Shown here one piece after another: positions 6,853 to 11,673 of a DNA stretch of 11,673 nucleotides. Position numbers and translations under genes: made by a program. How positions within the stretch are numbered: the stretch's first letter is position 1; each line of letters starts with the position of its first letter. Origin of the DNA: an uncultured Anaerosporobacter sp. (GTDB lineage Bacteria > Bacillota > Clostridia > Lachnospirales > Lachnospiraceae); assembly GCA_945787925.1 (NCBI GenBank), contig CALZJY010000029.1, forward strand, positions 1 through 11,673, read 5' to 3'. Below the pieces are notes generated by a model. That model was not told the DNA's origin. It made no database searches and saw only the letters and a program-made list of their open reading frames with translations.

Positions 6853-6882
6853 TTTATCTTTCTTTGTTTGGAAAAATATCAA
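6853..6882 (-). promoter_or_regulatory. Candidate promoter of the TspO-like gene
   Basis: On the minus strand TTGATA (complement of 6877-6882) and GATAAA (complement of 6853-6858) are separated by 18 bases, about 45 bases upstream of the start. The -10 match is only partial. Confidence 0.3.
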
Positions 6883-6954
6883 GACATTGTAAAAAACAGT
6901 CCGATCGTTTTTCCATTTTAGGAAGACGTTCTTAGTGCTGTAATAAATTTCTGT

Positions 6955-6982
6955 ATGAAAAGTTCCTAACATGTAGTATAAT
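6955..6982 (+). promoter_or_regulatory. Candidate topB promoter
   Basis: A perfect TATAAT (6977-6982) has ATGAAA (6955-6960) as a 4-of-6 match to the -35 at 16-base spacing. Transcription would begin near 6989, which places an upstream in-frame ATG at 6985 outside the transcript and supports the topB start at 7021. Confidence 0.5.
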
Positions 6983-7020
6983 AGATGAAGTTTGCATCAT
7001 TAAGAAAGTTGAGATTTTGT

Positions 7021-9048
7021 ATGGCGAAATACTTATATATTGCGGAAAAACCAAGTGTTGCGCGCGAATTTGCCAAAGCACTGAAAGTAAACGGGACAAA
7101 TAAGGATGGATATATTGAGTCAGACAATGCCATTGTGACATGGTGTGTCGGCCACTTAGTAACGATGAGTTATCCTGAGGCTTATGACGCAGCACTCAAG
7201 CGTTGGACATTTCAGACACTTCCATTCATACCAGAAGAGTTTAAATATGAAGTCATTCCTGGAGTAAGCAAGCAGTTTGAGACTGTAAAAGGCCTGTTGC
7301 TTCGTAAGGATGTTACAAGAATCTATGTATGTACCGATTCCGGGCGTGAAGGGGAATACATATACCGTCTCGTAGATCAGATGGCAGGTGTAGGCCCAGA
7401 CAAAGAAAAGTATCGAGTATGGATCGATTCTCAGACAGAGGATGAAATTATCCGTGGTATCCGCGAGGCGAAGCCGCTAAGCGAATATGATAACCTTGCA
7501 GCCTCTGCATATCTTAGAGCGATGGAAGATTACCTGATGGGAATCAACTTCAGCCGTGTGATCACGCTGAAATATGGAAATAACCTGATGAAATATCTTC
7601 AAAGAGAAAAATATATGGCAATCAGCGTAGGACGAGTAATGACTTGTGTCCTTGGGATGGTCGTAAAAAGGGAACGAGAGATCAGAGCCTTTGTAAAGAC
7701 TCCATTCTACCGTGTGATCGGAAGCTTCAACCTAAATGGGAAAGTAGTAGAAGGAGAATGGAAAGCAGTAAAAGGTTCGAAACTTTTTGAATCCCCTGCT
7801 CTTTATAAGGAAAATGGATTTAAGGATAAGAAATCAGCCATGGCACTGATTGAGGAGCTATCCATACCTCCTCTTACTGCACTTGTAGACAAGGTAGAGA
7901 AGAAGAAGGAACTAAAGAATGCACCGCTATTATTCAACTTAGCTGAGCTTCAAAATGAGTGTTCCAAGTTATTTAAAATCAGTCCAGATGAAACACTGAA
8001 AATTGTCCAAGAACTGTATGAAAAGAAACTAGTAACCTATCCAAGAACGGATGCCAGAGTAATGTCTACTGCGGTAGCAAAAGAAATCTATAAGAACTTA
8101 AATGGATTGAAAGGCTATGCGCCAGCGACAGATTTCGCAACGGAAATCTTAATGAATAAGAGATATGAAGGCATTGCAAAGACGCGTTACGTAAATGATA
8201 AACAGATCACAGACCACTACGCAATCATTCCGACAGGACAAGGGTTAAGTGGGTTGAATACCGTTTCTCAAACGGCTGCTCGTGTGTATGAAGTAATCGT
8301 TCGAAGATTCCTAAGCGTCTTCTACCCACCAGCGGCATACCAAAAGACTGGGATTACCTTTGAGAAACAAGGAGAACGTTTCTTCTCTAATTTCAAGGTA
8401 TTAGTAGACGAAGGATATCTAAAGGTAACGACGAATTCTTTCTCCAAGAAGGCGCAAAAGGCAGAAGGGGAAGAAGGAAACGATGCTTCCAATACGTTAG
8501 ATTCTGCATTATTAGCGGCCCTTCAGACGTTAAAGAAAGGCATGGAAGTTCCAATTACGGAATTCAATATGAAGGAAGGAGAGACTTCTCCTCCAAAACG
8601 TTATAATTCCGGTTCTCTAATCCTTGCAATGGAAAATGCAGGACAGCTAATCGAAGACGAAGAGCTTCGTGCCCAAATCAAGGGTAGCGGTATCGGAACC
8701 AGTGCGACAAGAGCGGAAATCTTAAATAAGCTGATCAAGATCGAGTATTTAAACTTAAATAAGAAGACGCAGGTCGTGACACCAAACTTATTAGGAGAAT
8801 TGATCTTTGATATCGTTAGTGCCTCCATCCGAAGCCTTCTAAATCCAGAGCTTACGGCAAGCTGGGAAAAAGGGCTTACGTATGTAGCGGAAGGCACGAT
8901 TACGAAGGAAGAGTATATGGAGAAGCTAGAAAGCTTTATCGTACGCATGACAGAGAAGGTAAAGATGACGAATAACCAAAACCAGCTGTACCAATACTTC
9001 GACCGTGCAGCTAGCAACTATAAGACGAAAAAAGGTGGATCAAGATAG
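7021..9048 (+). CDS. topB: DNA topoisomerase III (type IA)
   Basis: This enzyme cuts and passes single DNA strands, relaxing negative supercoils and resolving joined replication or recombination intermediates. The N-terminal TOPRIM domain shows YLYIAEKPSVAREFAKAL (Glu9), then CVGHLVT, and the acidic motif TDSGREGE (Asp106, Glu110). The second Asp of DxD is Gly108, as in Bacillus TopB (TDAGREGE), so this is a subfamily trait. The strand-cleaving Tyr340 lies in LVTYPRTDAR, and IGTSATRAEIL lies near the C-terminus. The 675 residues end without a zinc-finger region, as in Bacillus-type TopB. The frame extends to an ATG at 6985, but 7021 gives the family N-terminus and lies downstream of the promoter. 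GTTGAG about 7 bases upstream is only a weak ribosome binding site. It is divergent from the TspO-like gene, and no hairpin terminator is visible after it. Confidence 0.93.
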   Translation: MAKYLYIAEKPSVAREFAKALKVNGTNKDGYIESDNAIVTWCVGHLVTMSYPEAYDAALKRWTFQTLPFIPEEFKYEVIPGVSKQFETVKGLLLRKDVTRIYVCTDSGREGEYIYRLVDQMAGVGPDKEKYRVWIDSQTEDEIIRGIREAKPLSEYDNLAASAYLRAMEDYLMGINFSRVITLKYGNNLMKYLQREKYMAISVGRVMTCVLGMVVKREREIRAFVKTPFYRVIGSFNLNGKVVEGEWKAVKGSKLFESPALYKENGFKDKKSAMALIEELSIPPLTALVDKVEKKKELKNAPLLFNLAELQNECSKLFKISPDETLKIVQELYEKKLVTYPRTDARVMSTAVAKEIYKNLNGLKGYAPATDFATEILMNKRYEGIAKTRYVNDKQITDHYAIIPTGQGLSGLNTVSQTAARVYEVIVRRFLSVFYPPAAYQKTGITFEKQGERFFSNFKVLVDEGYLKVTTNSFSKKAQKAEGEEGNDASNTLDSALLAALQTLKKGMEVPITEFNMKEGETSPPKRYNSGSLILAMENAGQLIEDEELRAQIKGSGIGTSATRAEILNKLIKIEYLNLNKKTQVVTPNLLGELIFDIVSASIRSLLNPELTASWEKGLTYVAEGTITKEEYMEKLESFIVRMTEKVKMTNNQNQLYQYFDRAASNYKTKKGGSR

Positions 9049-9061
9049 GGAATGCATGGCG

Positions 9062-9090
9062 TTTACAATGGTATTTCGATATGCTAAAAT
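9062..9090 (+). promoter_or_regulatory. Strong sigma-A-type promoter for the beta-helix gene
   Basis: TTTACA (9062-9067) and TAAAAT (9085-9090) are separated by exactly 17 bases, and TGC directly before the -10 gives the TGn extension. It starts 14 bases after the topB stop and predicts a leader of about 25 bases before the ATG at 9122. It is the best promoter match in the window. Confidence 0.75.
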
Positions 9091-9121
9091 ACCAGTAATA
9101 TGGAAAGAAAAGAGGCGCAAG

Positions 9122-9790
9122 ATGTACGAACAATTACTTATTAAGAATCTATATGATTTAGAACAGACAATTGCAGCAGATTTATTAAAGAAACATGACT
9201 ACCCATGGGAAGTATTGCCTTATATCGGGGAGTTTATTTTAGAGTTAGGTGCTACCTTATCCGAAGACGAGTATGAAAAACGTGGGGAAAACGTTTGGAT
9301 TGCAAAGGACGCAAAAGTAGCTCCAACTGCATATATCAATGGACCAGCCATCATTGGAAAAGGTGCTGAAATCCGCCACTGCGCATTCATCAGAGGAAAT
9401 GCATTAGTAGGCGAAGGTTCTGTAGTAGGTAATTCTACAGAGCTAAAAAATGTAATCTTATTCAATACAGTACAAGTGCCACACTACAACTATGTTGGTG
9501 ACTCGATCTTAGGTTACAAAGCACATATGGGTGCCGGTTCCATCACGTCAAACATCAAGTCTGACCGTTCTCCTGTAACCGTAGCAATGGAAGGTGAAAA
9601 AGTGGAAACGGGAAGAATCAAAATGGGCGCAATGGTAGGCGACCATGTTGAAATCGGATGTAACAGCGTATTAAATCCAGGAACAATCATCGGAAGAAAT
9701 TCCAACGTATACCCATTATCCATGGTGCGTGGATTCGTTGCTGAAAATAGCATTTATAAAAAGCAAGGCGAAGTCGTAGAGAAAGCATAA
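9122..9790 (+). CDS. Left-handed beta-helix (hexapeptide-repeat) protein, GlmU C-terminal-like
   Basis: From about residue 55 to 205 the protein is built of hexapeptide repeats of left-handed beta-helix transferases (NVWIAKDAKVAPTAYINGPA, IIGKGAEIRHCAFIRGN, ALVGEGSVVGNSTEL, MGAGSITSNIKSD, MVGDHVEIGCNSVLNPGTIIG). The run VPHYNYVGDSILG and GAGSITSN resemble the acetyltransferase end of GlmU and the C-terminal part of sugar-phosphate nucleotidyltransferases. The nucleotidyltransferase domain is absent. Instead about 55 N-terminal residues (MYEQLLIKNLYDLEQTIA and onward) form a helical lead. Such stand-alone proteins are often labelled UDP-N-acetylglucosamine pyrophosphorylase, which this 222-residue chain cannot be by itself. 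A sugar acyltransferase is the likely role, substrate unknown. The frame opens further upstream, overlapping topB, but AGAGG lies 6 bases before ATG 9122, just downstream of a strong promoter. It appears monocistronic, with its own terminator. Confidence 0.85.
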   Translation: MYEQLLIKNLYDLEQTIAADLLKKHDYPWEVLPYIGEFILELGATLSEDEYEKRGENVWIAKDAKVAPTAYINGPAIIGKGAEIRHCAFIRGNALVGEGSVVGNSTELKNVILFNTVQVPHYNYVGDSILGYKAHMGAGSITSNIKSDRSPVTVAMEGEKVETGRIKMGAMVGDHVEIGCNSVLNPGTIIGRNSNVYPLSMVRGFVAENSIYKKQGEVVEKA

Positions 9791-9805
9791 GTGACAAACG
9801 TCTCT

Positions 9806-9845
9806 AAAAAGGTTTAAAACAATCGTATGTTTTAAGCCTTTTTTC
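9806..9845 (+). terminator. Rho-independent terminator of the beta-helix gene
   Basis: AAAAAGGTTTAAAACA (9806-9821) pairs over 16 positions (one T-G wobble) with TGTTTTAAGCCTTTTT (9828-9843) around a six-base loop, ending in T residues. It lies 15 bases after the stop codon. The A-rich left arm makes it potentially active in both directions. Confidence 0.88.
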
Positions 9846-9862
9846 AATATGAAAAGGGGGAG

Positions 9863-10084
9863 ATGGAAGAAAAGGGAGTGCCACTTACAAACCGCACAGG
9901 CTTTGGCCATCTAGCATTTGAAGTAGAGGATGTGGAGAAAACATTGCAGGACGTCCTGGCAGCCGGGGGAGGACAAGTAGGAGAAGTAGTCCGTGCCGAT
10001 TATCCAGGAGGGATTACAGCAACCTTCGTCTATGCCACAGACCCGGAAGGAAACATTCTAGAATTACAAAGTTGGTCAAAGTAA
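9863..10084 (+). CDS. C-terminal half of a VOC/glyoxalase-family protein (probable remnant)
   Basis: The 73 residues correspond to the second beta-alpha-beta-beta-beta module of a vicinal-oxygen-chelate domain. TGFGHLAFEVEDVEKTLQ carries the first-strand His, followed by VLAAGGGQVGEVVRADYPGG, TFVYATDPEGN and ILELQSW with the last-strand Glu. These His and Glu positions are metal ligands in active glyoxalase-type members. A full domain needs about 120-140 residues with two modules, and the first module is missing. The sequence before the ATG is a terminator plus a purine-rich stretch (AAAAGGGGGAG), which could still act as a close-spaced ribosome binding site. In frame upstream, a stop at 9833-9835 is met without another start. 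Most likely the 5' half was deleted. A translated half-domain that self-pairs is less likely but possible. No terminator is clear after it. Confidence 0.7.
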   Translation: MEEKGVPLTNRTGFGHLAFEVEDVEKTLQDVLAAGGGQVGEVVRADYPGGITATFVYATDPEGNILELQSWSK

Positions 10085-10368
10085 TTAGTATATACGAAAT
10101 TATGAAAAGTATGTAAAATTGAAAAAAAGTTATCAAAAGCTATAGACGAATTGTTTTTTTTATGAGACAATAGTAGCGTCTGTGGATAAAATTAGATATT
10201 TATCATCTAATAGGAAATTAAGCTATTTTTTATGTTATTTAATACATAGATTATGGATTTTATACAACTAAATACCACAGAAAAATAAGCATAACAGTAG
10301 AAAACAGCGTTTTTAGCGCTAGTTGTGTCTATTGCTTTATAAAAATGTACATTGAAAGGAGTTTCAAC
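10085..10368. other. AT-rich intergenic leader before the NifU-like/GGGtGRT operon
   Basis: No ORF of note lies in these 284 bases. A weak promoter candidate is GAGACA (10164-10169), 17 bases, then TAAAAT (10187-10192), which would give a leader of about 170 bases. Inside that leader ATTAGAT (10190-10196) can pair with ATCTAAT (10204-10210), and AACAGCG can pair with CGCTAGTT around 10303-10325, leaving a small hairpin upstream of a TATAAA at about 10338. I see no recognised riboswitch. Confidence 0.35.
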
Positions 10369-11061
10369 ATGATTTATTCACATGAAGTAGAACAAATGTG
10401 TCCAGTAGCTCAAGGTGTTCATCACGGAGCTGCTCCAATCCCAGAAGAAGCAAAATGGGTACAATCTAAACAAATCACTGATATCAACGGTTTAACTCAC
10501 GGTATCGGTTGGTGTGCTCCACAACAAGGTGCATGTAAATTAACATTAAACGTAAAAGACGGTATTATCCAAGAAGCATTAGTGGAAACTATCGGATGTT
10601 CCGGTATGACTCACTCTGCAGCTATGGCTTCTGAAATCCTTCCAGGATTAACTTTATTAGAAGCTTTAAATACTGACTTAGTATGTGATGCTATCAATAC
10701 TGCAATGAGAGAATTATTCCTTCAAATCGTATATGGTAGAACTCAATCTGCTTTCTCTGAAGGCGGTCTTCCAATCGGAGCTGGTCTTGAAGATTTAGGT
10801 AAAGGTCTTAGATCTCAAGTTGGTACTATGTACGGAACTCTTGCAAAAGGTCCTCGTTACCTTGAAATGGCTGAAGGTTATGTAACTGGAATCGCTTTAG
10901 ACGAAGACAACGAAATCATCGGATACCAATTCATTAACTTTGGTAGAATGATGGACTTCATCAAAGCTGGTGACGACGCTAACACAGCTATGGAAAAAGC
11001 AAAAGGTCAATACGGTCGTGTAGCTGACGCTGTAAAAATCATTGACCCTAGAAAACAATAA
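10369..11061 (+). CDS. NifU-like iron-sulfur cluster scaffold with C-terminal extension
   Basis: Residues about 40-120 resemble the NifU/IscU scaffold domain on which iron-sulfur clusters are built. LTHGIGWCAPQQGACKLTL, VKDGIIQEALVETIGCSGM and the helix ending in Cys106 follow the order of the family's cluster-ligand segments. Cysteines are at 11, 49, 56, 77 and 106. The canonical ACGD segment reads APQQGAC here, so the first ligand is shifted and the conserved Asp is missing. About 110 further residues (from GRTQSAFSEGG, through a GYVTGIALDEDNEIIGYQF strand region, to DPRKQ) form a domain I do not recognise, making it 230 residues against roughly 130 for IscU. The start at 10369 follows AAAGGAG by 7 bases, and an in-frame ATG at 10345 lies upstream of that site. 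It is 21 bases from the GGGtGRT gene, clearly one operon. Favourable codons (GGT, GCT, AAC) suggest high expression. Confidence 0.82.
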   Translation: MIYSHEVEQMCPVAQGVHHGAAPIPEEAKWVQSKQITDINGLTHGIGWCAPQQGACKLTLNVKDGIIQEALVETIGCSGMTHSAAMASEILPGLTLLEALNTDLVCDAINTAMRELFLQIVYGRTQSAFSEGGLPIGAGLEDLGKGLRSQVGTMYGTLAKGPRYLEMAEGYVTGIALDEDNEIIGYQFINFGRMMDFIKAGDDANTAMEKAKGQYGRVADAVKIIDPRKQ

Positions 11062-11082
11062 TCAAGAAGGAGGAAATCAAAA

Positions 11083-11673
11083 ATGGCATTATTTGAATCA
11101 TATGAAAGAAGAATTGACCAAATCAATAAAGTTCTTAACAGCTATGGAATCGCTTCCATCGAAGAAGCTGAAAAGATCACTAAAGATGCTGGTCTTGATG
11201 TATATAACCAAGTTAAAAGCATTCAACCAATCTGTTTTGAAAATGCATGTTGGGCTTACACTGTAGGTGCAGCTATCGCAATTAAAAAAGGAGCTAGAAG
11301 AGCTGCTGATGCTGCTGCAGCAATCGGTGAAGGTCTTCAAGCATTCTGTATCCCAGGATCCGTTGCTGATGATCGTAAAGTAGGTATCGGACATGGTAAC
11401 TTAGGTAAAATGTTACTTGAAGAAGAAACTAAATGTTTCGCATTCTTAGCAGGACACGAATCTTTCGCAGCTGCTGAAGGTGCAATCGGTATCGCTGAAA
11501 AAGCAAACAAAGTTCGTAAAGAGCCTTTACGTGTAATCTTAAACGGTTTAGGTAAAGATGCTGCTCAAATCATCTCTCGTATCAACGGATTCACTTTCGT
11601 TGAAACTGAATTTGATTACTACACTGGCGAAGTAAAAGAAGTTTACAGAAAATCTTACTCCACTGGTCTTAGA
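11083..11673 (+). CDS. GGGtGRT-family protein, N-terminal part (runs off the window)
   Basis: The first 197 residues are visible and the gene continues past the window. The N-terminus MALFESYERRIDQINKVLNSYG, then QPICFENACWAYTVGAAIAIKKG, GEGLQAFCIPGSVADDRKVG, KCFAFLAGHESFAAAEGAIG and VRKEPLRVILNGLGKDAAQI match my memory of the uncharacterised GGGtGRT family (about 330 residues). The namesame motif would lie in the missing part, so it cannot be confirmed here. Cysteines at 51 and 56 (CX4C), 89 and 118 are candidate metal or cluster ligands. There is no signal peptide and the protein looks cytoplasmic. The start follows AAGGAGG by 9 bases. Its placement 21 bases after a NifU-like scaffold suggests an iron-sulfur-linked role, perhaps as client or partner, but the biochemical function is not known to me. 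Codon use is strongly biased, as in ptsHI. Confidence 0.85.
   Translation, partial: MALFESYERRIDQINKVLNSYGIASIEEAEKITKDAGLDVYNQVKSIQPICFENACWAYTVGAAIAIKKGARRAADAAAAIGEGLQAFCIPGSVADDRKVGIGHGNLGKMLLEEETKCFAFLAGHESFAAAEGAIGIAEKANKVRKEPLRVILNGLGKDAAQIISRINGFTFVETEFDYYTGEVKEVYRKSYSTGLR

Noticed and set aside
6985..7020. Longer topB start at ATG 6985
   Set aside because: It lies at or before the predicted transcription start (TATAAT at 6977-6982) and adds residues not seen in the family.
7327..7362. Gly108 replaces the second Asp of the TOPRIM DxD motif in topB, suggesting a damaged enzyme
   Set aside because: Bacillus TopB also reads TDAGREGE at this place, so it is a normal feature of this subfamily; catalytic Tyr340 and Glu9 are present.
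9005..9121. Longer start for the beta-helix gene, overlapping topB
   Set aside because: The extension contains the strong promoter, and AGAGG is correctly placed only for ATG 9122.
10345..10368. ATG 10345 as start of the NifU-like gene
   Set aside because: The AAAGGAG site at 10355-10361 lies downstream of it and serves ATG 10369.

Overview
The window reads as ordinary chromosome of a low-GC Gram-positive anaerobe, most probably a Lachnospiraceae (Clostridia) member. The evidence is AT-rich intergenic DNA, AGGAGG-type ribosome binding sites, hairpin-plus-T-tract terminators, Firmicutes-type HPr, Enzyme I, AsnB and TopB proteins, and a NifU-like/GGGtGRT gene pair that I associate with gut and soil clostridia. 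No rRNA, tRNA, insertion sequence, CRISPR array or prophage gene is visible.

Layout: (1) positions 2-298 hold the 3' end of an unrecognised + strand gene, closed by a terminator. (2) A long structured non-coding stretch (299-866) leads into ptsH (HPr) and ptsI (Enzyme I), the general sugar phosphotransferase (PTS) proteins, with a hairpin between the two genes and a terminator after ptsI. (3) asnB (asparagine synthetase, glutamine-hydrolysing) and glyA (serine hydroxymethyltransferase) follow on the + strand with no terminator between them, so they may be co-transcribed. (4) A two-way terminator separates glyA from a convergent minus-strand gene for a diverged TspO-family membrane protein. 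(5) Divergent from it lies topB (type IA topoisomerase III), then a left-handed beta-helix protein with its own very good promoter and terminator. (6) A 73-residue half of a VOC/glyoxalase domain follows, probably a gene remnant. (7) After an AT-rich leader comes a two-gene operon: a NifU-like scaffold with an extra C-terminal domain, and the 5' part of a GGGtGRT-family gene that runs off the window.

Functionally the genes are mostly unrelated housekeeping units (sugar uptake energetics, amino-acid and one-carbon metabolism, DNA topology). The least understood part is the NifU-like/GGGtGRT operon at the right end. It has strong ribosome binding sites and codon choice like that of ptsHI, which suggests high expression, and the function of the pair is not established as far as I know. 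The ptsH upstream region is the other place worth study. HPr has Arg instead of the regulatory Ser46, its ATG lacks a Shine-Dalgarno sequence, and it appears coupled to a tiny TTG-initiated leader ORF inside a structured leader. Start codons were moved inward for glyA, topB, the beta-helix gene, the TspO gene and the NifU-like gene, on the basis of ribosome binding sites and family N-termini.
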